From Solwaraspora sp. WMMA2065 (GTDB lineage: Bacteria > Actinomycetota > Actinomycetes > Mycobacteriales > Micromonosporaceae), in NCBI RefSeq assembly GCF_030345075.1, contig NZ_CP128361.1, forward strand, positions 6,200,001 to 6,264,000: DNA of 64,000 nt, read 5' to 3'. Below the pieces are notes generated by a model, which ran no database searches, was not told where the DNA came from, and was given only the letters and a program-made list of their open reading frames with translations. The position numbers and the translations under genes were made by a program. Positions 53,415-61,988 of the stretch are shown piece by piece. How positions within the stretch are numbered: position 1 is the stretch's first letter; the number at the start of each line of letters is the position of its first letter.

Positions 53415-54746
53415 ATGATCCAACCGCACCGATTCTCGAGGAACATGCTGACTGAGTTCGCGCAAGGTGGTGGTGCCCCCGCCGGCATCCGGGTCCTCGC
53501 CGGACTGCAGAACAGCCGCAGCAGACTGTTCTGCTGGATGCTGCCCGACCTCGCGCGACGGACCAGCCACCCGGAAGCAAGACAGACCATGTACGCATAC
53601 CGCCTGCTGGCTGATCTCGAGCGAGCCTCGCCCACTGCGGTGCACGACGTACTCTGCTATCCGGCGGTCGGGGCCTGGCTGGGCCGCACCGTGGCGGCGC
53701 TGTCCAGCCACCGACCCGCTCACCCGGGCCGACTCGCCCTGGTCGCGGCCGCAGTGGCGGCACGTTGCGGGGCCACCGCCGAGGTGCCGGTCGGCCCTAG
53801 TCGTTCCGACCACGGCATCGTGCTGCCGTCCCTGGGCATCGCGACCCTGCCGGGAGGCAGCTGCGACCCGCTACGCGTGCGGCCCGCGGACGGTGACCTG
53901 GCGCTGCTGGAACGGGCCGGGCGGCAGGTGATTGTTCCCATCCCGACGGCTCACCGGTCTGCGGCTGGGGACAGGCCGACCTCGCGGGACTGGGACGGTC
54001 TACCGCAGGTGCTGATCCGCCGGCAGGTCGCCATCGACGGTTCGGGGTGGCAAGGGCTCGGCAACGACGAACCAGGGTGGCCCCGTACCGTCGACGAGCG
54101 CCACCTCGACCTGCGCCGCTGGACCGGCGGCGTCCGCGCTGGCTGGCTGCTGCTCGCCGAACATCATCCCGAGGTCGCGGCGGAGGTCGCCGAGTGCGTC
54201 ACCGCCGTCGTACCGATGCAACTGCTGGGCAGTTCGGTCGGCAGTGCTACCTTCGCGGGCGCGTTCGGTGCCGTCGCGATGTCCTCCCCGGACGACACGC
54301 GGACGGTCGCGGTCACCCTCGCGCACGAACTGCAGCACGCGAAGCTGCTCGCCCTGAGCGACGCCCTTCCGCTGATCGTTCCGACGGATGACGACAAGCG
54401 CTACTACGCGCCGTGGCGCCGGGATCTGCGGCCCCTAGCCGCGCTGCTGCACGGCGCGTACGCCCATCTCGCGGTCGCCACGTTCTGGCAGCGGCAGCAA
54501 CGGGTCGAAACCGATCCGACTAACATCCACCTCGCCCAGGTGCGGTTCGCCCGGTGGCGCGCCGCCGTGCGGGACACGTTGCAGGTGATCAGTCGGAGCG
54601 GCCAGCTGACCGGGACCGGTCAGCTGCTGGTCGACGGGATGTGGACGACGGCGGACCGGCTCACGCGCGAGCGGCTGCCTGCCGCTGCCCGCCGCGAAGC
54701 CGCGGAGATCGCGGCCTCGCACCGCAGTCAGGTCGACGTCGGCTGA
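53415..54746 (+). CDS. aKG-HExxH-type peptide beta-hydroxylase-like protein, 443 aa
   Basis: The protein has the HELQH motif (His304, Glu305, His308) in TVAVTLAHELQHAKLLAL. Landmarks shared with the HEXXH-type peptide modification family linked to FxSxx-COOH systems follow: YYAPWRRDLRPLAALLHGAYAHL and the N-terminal MIQPHRFSRNMLTEFAQGGG. Members are thought to be Fe/alpha-ketoglutarate peptide beta-hydroxylases rather than proteases. GGGAG lies 5-10 nt before ATG 53415. It is divergent from the peptide gene, which is its most likely substrate. It is the last gene of the island, 57 bp before the right repeat. Confidence 0.85.
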   Translation: MIQPHRFSRNMLTEFAQGGGAPAGIRVLAGLQNSRSRLFCWMLPDLARRTSHPEARQTMYAYRLLADLERASPTAVHDVLCYPAVGAWLGRTVAALSSHRPAHPGRLALVAAAVAARCGATAEVPVGPSRSDHGIVLPSLGIATLPGGSCDPLRVRPADGDLALLERAGRQVIVPIPTAHRSAAGDRPTSRDWDGLPQVLIRRQVAIDGSGWQGLGNDEPGWPRTVDERHLDLRRWTGGVRAGWLLLAEHHPEVAAEVAECVTAVVPMQLLGSSVGSATFAGAFGAVAMSSPDDTRTVAVTLAHELQHAKLLALSDALPLIVPTDDDKRYYAPWRRDLRPLAALLHGAYAHLAVATFWQRQQRVETDPTNIHLAQVRFARWRAAVRDTLQVISRSGQLTGTGQLLVDGMWTTADRLTRERLPAAARREAAEIAASHRSQVDVG

Positions 54747-54803
54747 GGAAGGTGAACGTCGGTTGACTCTACCGCGCCCGGCGGACCCTGCTGTGGCCCG
54801 GAG

Positions 54804-54882
54804 GTCCCCGCTACCACGGTGGACGGCCCGCCAGGGAATCTCCCTGGCGGGCCGTTTCGCGTACTGGACTCCCGCCCAGCCC
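54804..54882 (+). repeat. attR-like repeat
   Basis: This 79-bp copy contains GTCCCCGCTACCA, the last 13 nt of the initiator tRNA, but no other part of it. The terminator hairpin is retained with one extra A in the loop. It lies between convergent genes and may also terminate both of them. Confidence 0.85.
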
Positions 54883-54887
54883 GGTGA

Positions 54888-57800
54888 TCAGCTTGCCGCC
54901 TCCCACAGCCACGTCTGGATCAGTTGCGGGTCGCCCTGTTCGACCGTGAGCTGATTGCCGACACCATGATCGGACAGGTACAGGTCCTGTGGCACCCCGG
55001 CCACGACGGTACGGTTCGCCAGCGTCATCGACATCGACTGCTGGCTCTCGCACCACAGGTAGCCGTCGGTGTTGCCCCGGAAGTGGTGCAGCGCCACCGC
55101 CGCCCCGTCGACGGACACCCCGGTCGGCGCGGCGCTCAGGTAGCCGCCGGAGTTGACCAGGTAGGAGCAGTTCTGGCCGTCGGTCTGCCCGGCGGGAAGG
55201 ACGCTGAACCGCTGGTTGTCGCCGTCGTTCTCAGCGTGCAGGATCGCCGGTGTGCCGTTGGCGGTGCCTCCGCCGGCGATGTCGACCACCAGGTCGGTCT
55301 GCTGCAGCGGCGGGAAGTGGTTGATCTCCCGCAGATCGGACATCGACTGCGTGGTCTGGAAGAACCAGCGTTGCTCGGCAGAGCCGTCCCAGTCCCGCCC
55401 GGCGACCGAGCGTGCGCCGGGCACCGCCGTCAGCATCTGCCGGGTGACCATGTTGCGCAACGTCCACGTGCCGTCGCCCTGATAGTCGGGCCGCCAGAGC
55501 TGATCCGCCGCCTCGTGGGGCCACTCCACCACCGGTGCGTCCGCTGCCCCACCCTCCTGGCCCATGAAACTGCGGGTGACCGGGTGGACCAGCCGGTAGT
55601 AGGACGGGAACTCCGCGCTTTCGTCCAACCACCACGGCTGCTGGAAACCCGAATGGAACGGTATGTCGAGGATGCCGTTGCCGATGCGGAAGGGGTCGAT
55701 GTCGGCGACGTTGGTGGTGCCGGCGTTGCGCAGCACCGCGTTTCCTGGTGGGGTTGGTTGCTCCACCAGCTCCGGCGGGTCGGCTGCGGCTTCCAGGACC
55801 AGCCGGAACCGGGCCGGCAGATGATCCGACAACAGGACCTGCGACAAGGTCTCGGAACCGGTGATCCGGGGTATGTTGCCGGCGTCCGGTACGACCGCAT
55901 AGTCGAGGTACCGCTGTGGATCCGCGGTCGGGTGGGTCGGTGAAGGCGGAGCGTGCACCCGGAACTGTCCGGCGGGCAGGGCGTTGGCCAGACTGTCCGG
56001 ATCGCGGTTGAAGTCGCCCATCGCGACCCAGTCCAGTGACTGGTTGCCCGGCCCAGCGGTGAGCATCCGTTGTCGGATCGCGCCTAGCAGGCCAGGCATG
56101 TCGTTCCCGTTGCCGGAGAAGCCGTGCACGGTGAAGAAGACCGTGCCGCCCACGTTGACCCCCAGCGCCGGTCGGCCGCCCATCGGCGAGGCGACCACGA
56201 AAATCCCGTCCGCTGGCACCTGGCTGCGGGTGGCGATGGCCAGGTTGACCCGGCCCGGCCCGTTCGCCGAGGTGTCCGTGTGCAGCCAGTAGAGGTAGCC
56301 CTGGGGGCGGCGGGCGGTCCCGCCGTGGCGATACTCCCGCACCGGTGGGAACGTCCCGTTGGCCCGCTGGAAGTCGGCCTGCTGGTGGTCGGTCGGCGGC
56401 CCGGCACTGGGCGGTGGTGCACCGGCCTCCTGCAGGGCGATCACCGTGGCACCGCCGGTCACGGCCAGCGGCAGGACTCCGTTGGCGTACTTGTCCTCGT
56501 ACTCGCCGTCCTGGCCGCTCCAGCCGCCGGACGTGCCAGCGCCCTGCATGTTCCAGGTGGCCGCCTGGCGGACCTCCTCGAAGCGTGGGTCGAGCTGCCC
56601 GACATTGATCAGGAACAGCGACGGTTGGCGGTGCCCGGTCACGGCGACTACACCTTTACCGCCTGTGTAGTCGAGGGTTTCCCGGCCTGACCAGTCGGGG
56701 ATCACCGACCCGGCTGCGCTGAGGTGGCGGAACTGGCGCGGGTGGGTCGGGTCGGAGCCGAAGTGGTAAACCGTTTCGGACGGGTTGGTGGTGCCGGTGA
56801 CCGAGTACGGCTCGTAGGTTGTGTACGGACCGCCGGGCGTGAGTTGCTTGGACAGTTCGTTGTGATAAAAGACGTTCTGCGGTCCGGCCGACCCGGACCA
56901 TTTGATCGCCTTGGGCCCAGCCGCCCACCAGATCGGATACCAGGTGCCCTCGTCGACCTGGCCGCCCTCGCCCCCGCAGTTGGCGGTACAGCTGCCCGAA
57001 CTGTGCTCGTACGGCACCCGCACGGTGTTGTCCTCGAACAGGTTGTACCGTTCCCAGCCGCCGTGCAGGTTCAGATCGGAGTCGAAGTCGTTGCGGAACG
57101 CCACATTGCCGCTGGCCGACCACTGGAAGGTGAAGTGCCGCAGGTTGCGGCTGGTGTTGTACGCGTACAGCGAGTTCCAGACGCGGCTGCCGCGCAGGTA
57201 GCCGTTGCCGCCCTTGCCCTTGTTCCAGGCCCCGTCGAACGTGTTGTCCTCGATCTGCAGGTTGCGGGCGACCTCGGTGACGATGGGGTGGGATCCGGTC
57301 ATCGTGCCGGTGAGGCCACGGACCCAACTGTTGGCCGCCCATTTGAACAGCACCCCGTTCATGGCGTACTCGGGGGCGAGGTTGCCGTAGTTGTGCACCG
57401 CGTCGGCCGGGTCGAGGGCGTAGGTGCCGCCGCCGAGCTTGGGCAGCCCGGTCATCTCCTGGGTGAAGGCGAAGTTCTCCAGTCCGACGCCCTCGACCGC
57501 GGTCAGCGGGGTGACCTTGCTGGCGAACGTCGTCCCGGCCGGCAACGGCGGTGAGCCGTCGGAGATCGAGTCGACCGGTAGGTCGTACTCCAGTGGTCGG
57601 TCCAGGGTGATCGTCTTGGCTGACGAGTCCACCCGGGTCACCCGGAACATCTGCTGTCGCATATGGAGGTTCTCCATCATGCTGGCGTGTTCGGCGTAGG
57701 TGACGCCCTGCTGTTCGTAGAAGTTGACGCTGTTGGCTGCGCCGACCCAGATGTAGCCGCCGGGGGAGAACTTCGACATGTTGGTGTTGCTGGCCAGGTG

Positions 57801-58646
57801 GATGACGCTCTGCCCGGAGCGGGCGGAGAAGCCCGGGTCGTCGCTGCGGTCGGCGAGCTTCTGCCCGGAGACCCAGTGCTGGTTGACGGAGCCCTCGAAC
57901 AGGTCCTTACGGTTGGTCGGTGCCGACTGCCACTCGTTCTGGTAGCGGCTCGCTACCTCGCGGGTCTGCACCTTGAACAGTGCCCTGCCCGGCCAGATCC
58001 AGCCGCCCTTGCCGATGTCGTTGCCGCTGCCGTAGCTCATCCCGTTCGGATCCCAACGGCTACCGTCGGTGCTGAGGGTGTCGTAGCGGGTGTCGGTGTC
58101 CGGCCGGAACACCACCTGGGTGCCGCCGGCACCGGAACCCTGGCCACGAAGTATCAGGAAGTTCGCGTCGACGTAGATCTGCCGGGACACGTCTATCCGG
58201 CCGGCCGGCAGGTTGATCAGTGACAGCTTGTGGAAGTTGGCCGACGGCGAGCAGGCGGCGCGGACGTGGTCGATGGCGGCCTGCAGGCCGGCAGTGTCGT
58301 CGAGGCCGTCGTCGGCGACCACGCCGAACTCGCCGGCCAGGCGACTCGGGTCGAGGCGGCAGGCCGCGTCGGCGGTGATCAGGTGCTCGCCGGGAAGCGG
58401 GTGTCCGCCCTGGTAGCCCACCCGCGACCAGTCGGGCAGTCCGTCGACGCCGCCGCGGATCCGGTTGGTCATGCTGAGGTCCGGGCGACTGGTCGACTGT
58501 GGCTCGATCGCGGTCGCTGCGGCGCTGACGGTGGTCGCACCGGTGGCGGTCGCCGGTGTGCCGGCCTGCGCCATCAGCTGTGGACTCCATGTCGGACTGG
58601 AGAGCGCGGCCGCGAGTGCGGCGGCTAGCAACAAGCGGGGTGTCAT
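54888..58646 (-). CDS. Secreted beta-helix / CdtB-like nuclease / ricin-lectin fusion, 1252 aa
   Basis: A signal peptide (TPRLLLAAALAAALSSP) precedes a pectate-lyase-like parallel beta-helix region (about 85-680). A full CdtB-type domain follows (about 690-970): WNMQGAG, VIALQEAGAPPPSAG, RVNLAIATRS, FFTVHGFSGNGNDMPG, MGDFNRDP (Asp878, Asn880), YLDYAVVPDAG and SDHLPARF. These cover all DNase I-fold catalytic elements. The C-terminal 240 residues have QxW-like ricin repeats (ADQLWRPDY, AEQRWFFQT, TDGYLWCES, QLIQTWLWE). CdtB is the genotoxic subunit of cytolethal distending toxin, whose CdtA/CdtC partners are ricin-like lectins. ATG 58646 is preferred over 58685 because it starts the signal peptide. 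Its stop is 6 bp from the attR-like repeat. Confidence 0.85.
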   Translation of the reverse strand: MTPRLLLAAALAAALSSPTWSPQLMAQAGTPATATGATTVSAAATAIEPQSTSRPDLSMTNRIRGGVDGLPDWSRVGYQGGHPLPGEHLITADAACRLDPSRLAGEFGVVADDGLDDTAGLQAAIDHVRAACSPSANFHKLSLINLPAGRIDVSRQIYVDANFLILRGQGSGAGGTQVVFRPDTDTRYDTLSTDGSRWDPNGMSYGSGNDIGKGGWIWPGRALFKVQTREVASRYQNEWQSAPTNRKDLFEGSVNQHWVSGQKLADRSDDPGFSARSGQSVIHLASNTNMSKFSPGGYIWVGAANSVNFYEQQGVTYAEHASMMENLHMRQQMFRVTRVDSSAKTITLDRPLEYDLPVDSISDGSPPLPAGTTFASKVTPLTAVEGVGLENFAFTQEMTGLPKLGGGTYALDPADAVHNYGNLAPEYAMNGVLFKWAANSWVRGLTGTMTGSHPIVTEVARNLQIEDNTFDGAWNKGKGGNGYLRGSRVWNSLYAYNTSRNLRHFTFQWSASGNVAFRNDFDSDLNLHGGWERYNLFEDNTVRVPYEHSSGSCTANCGGEGGQVDEGTWYPIWWAAGPKAIKWSGSAGPQNVFYHNELSKQLTPGGPYTTYEPYSVTGTTNPSETVYHFGSDPTHPRQFRHLSAAGSVIPDWSGRETLDYTGGKGVVAVTGHRQPSLFLINVGQLDPRFEEVRQAATWNMQGAGTSGGWSGQDGEYEDKYANGVLPLAVTGGATVIALQEAGAPPPSAGPPTDHQQADFQRANGTFPPVREYRHGGTARRPQGYLYWLHTDTSANGPGRVNLAIATRSQVPADGIFVVASPMGGRPALGVNVGGTVFFTVHGFSGNGNDMPGLLGAIRQRMLTAGPGNQSLDWVAMGDFNRDPDSLANALPAGQFRVHAPPSPTHPTADPQRYLDYAVVPDAGNIPRITGSETLSQVLLSDHLPARFRLVLEAAADPPELVEQPTPPGNAVLRNAGTTNVADIDPFRIGNGILDIPFHSGFQQPWWLDESAEFPSYYRLVHPVTRSFMGQEGGAADAPVVEWPHEAADQLWRPDYQGDGTWTLRNMVTRQMLTAVPGARSVAGRDWDGSAEQRWFFQTTQSMSDLREINHFPPLQQTDLVVDIAGGGTANGTPAILHAENDGDNQRFSVLPAGQTDGQNCSYLVNSGGYLSAAPTGVSVDGAAVALHHFRGNTDGYLWCESQQSMSMTLANRTVVAGVPQDLYLSDHGVGNQLTVEQGDPQLIQTWLWEAAS

Positions 58647-58745
58647 CACCCGGCCAGCCTTGTCCGGCAACTGCCCGTGAGTCATCAGTAGCAGGGTGTA
58701 TGTTCACCATTCGTCGATTGCGGGTGTTCGTCCCGGTCCGTCGGC

Positions 58746-60761
58746 TCACCGGCTCCCCATGTCGTTGTCCCGAGGCGACCGGTCGTGCGGCCTGGTCTGC
58801 TCGACGGCGTGCGGCCTGGTCTGCTCGACGGCGGGCGGACCGGCCTGCCGGGGTACCTCGATCCGGGGCAGGATCATCGTGGCGGAGACGTCGTCGGGCT
58901 GGTCGTCGACCGACCGGCTGGCCAGATGCGCCGCCAGCAGCGCTCGTGGGATCTCCATGGTGATGTCCCCGGCCCGGTCCGGACCACGTACCTCCTCGAT
59001 CGTCGGTGGTCCGCCGTCGCTACCGCTGTCACCCGTGGGCACCGGGTGGGAACGCCGGCGGAGGTCCCGTCGCCACAGCGCGACCGGTAGCAGACAGATC
59101 AGCAGCGCCACGCCGGGCCAGAGCAGCGACGGCAGGCTGGCGTAGTCGCGGGCAACGGCGACCCCGACCGCCGCGGCGAGCACCGCCAACCAGCCCAGGT
59201 GCGCCCGGAACGTGTACAAGCCGTCGCTGCTGCTGTGCGCCCCCTTCGGGGTGACCACGAACCGGGCCGGCCGACGCAGCAGCGTACTGACGAACTGCCC
59301 GGCGTAGATCGGTGCCGAGATGATCGACATCAGCATGCCCTTGAGCCCGCGGGAACCGGGTGCCTCGTACGGGCTGACGTTGTACCGCCGGTTGTGCAGG
59401 TAGAGCCAGAGCGAGAAGGCGGTGGCGTCGGTGTAGAGGGCGAACCAGATCTGCGGTGAGATCGTCATGCCGCTGACGCCGAGAGCCAGGAACAGCACCG
59501 CGTTGACGATGCCGAGCAGCCAGGCGACGGCCATCGACGGATAGAAGGTGGTGATCAGGGTGTAGTGCAGCATCCCACCGGCGGACAGCCGGGGGAAGCG
59601 CAGCCAGTAGCGGCCGAACAGCAGTTGGAAGGTGCCCCGCGACCAGCGCCGCTGCTGGGAGAAGTAGTCGCTCCAGCTGGCCGGGCCGTCGCCGGCGGAG
59701 AGCACGTCCGGGGTGTACACCGACTTCCACCGACGGCCGGTCGACGGGTTGCGGGTGGTGTGCACGGCCAGCCCGGTCGCCATGTCCTCGGTGATCGAGT
59801 CGGCCAACCCGCCGATGCTGCGCAACGCGCTGATCCGTACCGCGTTGTTGGTGCCGACCAGCATCGACGTGCCGTACGCGTTGGCGGCTCGCTGGATCAC
59901 GCTGTGGAACGGGAACTGCTGCGACTCGGCGGCCCGGGTGACGAACGCCTCGCCGTTCTTGTAGCACTGCGGGCCGACGACGTACGCCACGTCCGGGTCG
60001 CGGAAGTAGCCGAGGATCCGTTCGGCGAAGTTGGCCAGCGGCACGTGATCGGGGTCGACGGAGAGGAAGACGTCGTAGCCGTCGCCGTGCGCGTCGACCC
60101 AGGCGTTGTAGTTGCCGTGCTTGGTCTTCGCCCGGAACGGTCCGCGCCGCTGGTTGTACCGCTCGATGCCGTTGCGGGTGAAATGTCGCACGCCGAGCTG
60201 GTCGCACATCGCCTTCACCTCGGCGTCGTCGCCTTCGTCGAGCAGCCAGATGTCGAAGACGCCCCGGTGCCGGATCCGCTTCGCCGCTCGCAGCGTGTCG
60301 CGGACCACCGCGACCGGTTCCTTGCTCGGCACGATCGTGGTGAGAAAGGCGACCCGCAGCCCTCGGGGCGGGACCACCGGCACCGGATCCCGCGCGATCA
60401 CCGAGGCCAGCGACAGCGACAGTACGTTGACCAGCCGTAACGCCTCGACGACGGCAATGGAGCAGATGACGAAGACATTGGCGAGCCGGGCAGCCTCGGC
60501 CACCGGACCGGGATTGGTGTCGGCGAAGTGCCCCGGCTGCAGCAGCCAGACGAAGAAGAACACCTCGAAGCAGATGTTCGCCAGCGCGATCAGTACCGCG
60601 GTGACGATCTGCCGGCTACCGTGCGCTCCATGCATGCTGCGGTAGCGGACCCGGTACGGCACGCCCTCCGGCGGATCGGTCAGCGAACCAGCGAGCCGGC
60701 TATAGGATTCGAGTCGAGCCCAGGACCGGCCGTACACCGGGATGTCGAATGGTTCCGCCAC
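58746..60761 (-). CDS. cslA: Cellulose synthase-like glycosyltransferase (GT2)
   Basis: The 671-aa membrane GT2 has the processive glycosyltransferase motifs LLDEGDD, SVDPDH, the TED acceptor motif and QQRRWSRG (QxxRW). N-terminal and C-terminal transmembrane helices flank the catalytic part. With a GH6 gene and glxA next to it, it matches the streptomycete CslA locus that makes a cellulose-like glycan at hyphal tips. The start is taken as GTG 60761; a TTG 9 nt upstream is possible. The C-terminus ends in a repeated VEQTRPH element and a charged tail. Confidence 0.9.
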   Translation of the reverse strand: MAEPFDIPVYGRSWARLESYSRLAGSLTDPPEGVPYRVRYRSMHGAHGSRQIVTAVLIALANICFEVFFFVWLLQPGHFADTNPGPVAEAARLANVFVICSIAVVEALRLVNVLSLSLASVIARDPVPVVPPRGLRVAFLTTIVPSKEPVAVVRDTLRAAKRIRHRGVFDIWLLDEGDDAEVKAMCDQLGVRHFTRNGIERYNQRRGPFRAKTKHGNYNAWVDAHGDGYDVFLSVDPDHVPLANFAERILGYFRDPDVAYVVGPQCYKNGEAFVTRAAESQQFPFHSVIQRAANAYGTSMLVGTNNAVRISALRSIGGLADSITEDMATGLAVHTTRNPSTGRRWKSVYTPDVLSAGDGPASWSDYFSQQRRWSRGTFQLLFGRYWLRFPRLSAGGMLHYTLITTFYPSMAVAWLLGIVNAVLFLALGVSGMTISPQIWFALYTDATAFSLWLYLHNRRYNVSPYEAPGSRGLKGMLMSIISAPIYAGQFVSTLLRRPARFVVTPKGAHSSSDGLYTFRAHLGWLAVLAAAVGVAVARDYASLPSLLWPGVALLICLLPVALWRRDLRRRSHPVPTGDSGSDGGPPTIEEVRGPDRAGDITMEIPRALLAAHLASRSVDDQPDDVSATMILPRIEVPRQAGPPAVEQTRPHAVEQTRPHDRSPRDNDMGSR

Positions 60762-60908
60762 AAGCAGCAAGCCGCCCCGCAGTCGTGCCCACCGGCCGCA
60801 CGCCCCGACCGACGGTTTCGTCGATCCTATGGCACCGGGGAAGTCTGCCCGAATCAGCCAGTTGAGCTAGTCTCGGCCGTGCTTTACGCCACTGACGGAG
60901 GACGAACG

Positions 60909-61976
60909 GTGCTGTGGTCGATGGTCCGCCGGTCGACGTCCGCGCTTTCCGTCGGCTCGCTCCTGGCGTTGCTGGCTGGTTGCGGCACAGCCCCGACGGA
61001 GCCGGCCGGTGATCTCGGCGACCAGATCACCGATGCCCGCACCACTGGCGCCAGCGGCCCGCCGGTCGCGGTGCCGCTCGCCGGAGCGGAGCTGTTCGTC
61101 GACCCGACCGGAGCCGCCGCCGACCAGGTCACCGCCTGGGTGGCGGCCGGCCGCACCGGTGACGCCGACCGGCTCCGACGGATCAGTGAGCAGCCGACAG
61201 CGGTCTGGGTCACCAGCAGCACCACCGCGGTACGCGCCGGCGTCGACACCGTGCTGACCCGGGCCGACGCTGCCGGCGGCATGCCGGTGCTGGTGGCGTA
61301 CCACATCCCGGACCGGGACTGCGGCAGCTTCAGCGGCGGCGGTGCGGTCGACGGCGACGACTACCGGGCCTGGGTCCGGGAGTTCGCGGCCGGAATCGCC
61401 GGTCGTCCGGTCACGGTGATCGTCGAACCGGACGCTGTGGCGCACAGCCTGGACAGCTGCGGCGCGGGCTCCGCCGACGAACGGTTCGCGTTGCTCGCCG
61501 ATGCGGTCGCCGTGCTCAAGCAGACCGGCAGCGCCCAGGTGTATCTCGACGCCGGCCACGCCCGCTGGGTCGCCGACCTGCCGAGGTTGGCCGACGCGCT
61601 GCGCCGGGCCGGGATCGGGCAAGCCGACGGCTTCGCGCTCAACGTCTCCAACTTCATCGGTACGCAGGAGAACGTCGACTACGGCCGGCGGCTGTCCGAC
61701 GAACTCGACGGGCGTACCAGGTTCGTCGTCGACACCAGCCGCAACGGCGCCGGGCCGGTCGACGGTGCCACCGTCGACGGTGGTCCGTCCTGGTGCAACC
61801 CGCCCGGCCGGTCACTGGGGGAATCACCGACTACGACGACCGGACTGGACCGGGTCGACGCCCTGCTGTGGATCAAACGTCCGGGCGAGTCCGACGGCGA
61901 CTGCCGGCCGGGTGAGCCGCCCGCCGGCGGGTGGTGGCCCGAGTACGCCCTCGAACTGCTCGGCAAGGCGGGGTGA
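60909..61976 (+). CDS. GH6 endoglucanase lipoprotein
   Basis: GTG 60909 follows GGAGGA with ideal spacing. The 355-aa protein has a lipobox (SLLALLAGC) and the GH6 signatures VAYHIPDRDCGSFSGGG, VIVEPDAVAHSL (catalytic acid Asp), NVSNF and WIKRPGESDGDC. It should be a lipid-anchored beta-1,4-glucanase, equivalent in position to the endoglucanase (CslZ) encoded with cslA and glxA in streptomycetes. It is convergent with glxA, 12 bp away, and divergent from cslA. Confidence 0.92.
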   Translation: MLWSMVRRSTSALSVGSLLALLAGCGTAPTEPAGDLGDQITDARTTGASGPPVAVPLAGAELFVDPTGAAADQVTAWVAAGRTGDADRLRRISEQPTAVWVTSSTTAVRAGVDTVLTRADAAGGMPVLVAYHIPDRDCGSFSGGGAVDGDDYRAWVREFAAGIAGRPVTVIVEPDAVAHSLDSCGAGSADERFALLADAVAVLKQTGSAQVYLDAGHARWVADLPRLADALRRAGIGQADGFALNVSNFIGTQENVDYGRRLSDELDGRTRFVVDTSRNGAGPVDGATVDGGPSWCNPPGRSLGESPTTTTGLDRVDALLWIKRPGESDGDCRPGEPPAGGWWPEYALELLGKAG

Positions 61977-61988
61977 GTGACCGCCCGC

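Larger units (their letters stand above)
43333..54882. mobile_element. tRNA-fMet-associated genomic island, about 11.5 kb
   Basis: The interval is bounded by the 78/79-bp direct repeats and holds seven genes. Three are + (membrane protein, two NTPases), three - (unknown protein, FxsT-like protein, precursor-like peptide) and one + (HExxH enzyme). By hand count, lines at 45001-45060 and 45241-45300 are 53% and 45% GC, against 65% in a sampled line of the neighbouring UPF0182 gene. No integrase, excisionase, relaxase or transposase was recognised, so it is either a decayed or a trans-mobilised element. Confidence 0.75.

Noticed and set aside
53415-54746. Ordinary zinc metalloprotease from the HELQH motif
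   Set aside because: No glutamate-zincin context or secretion signal, and surrounding motifs match the HExxH peptide-modification family found with FxSxx systems.
54804-54816. Second tRNA-Met gene
   Set aside because: Only the last 13 nt of the tRNA are present; no anticodon or acceptor 5' arm.
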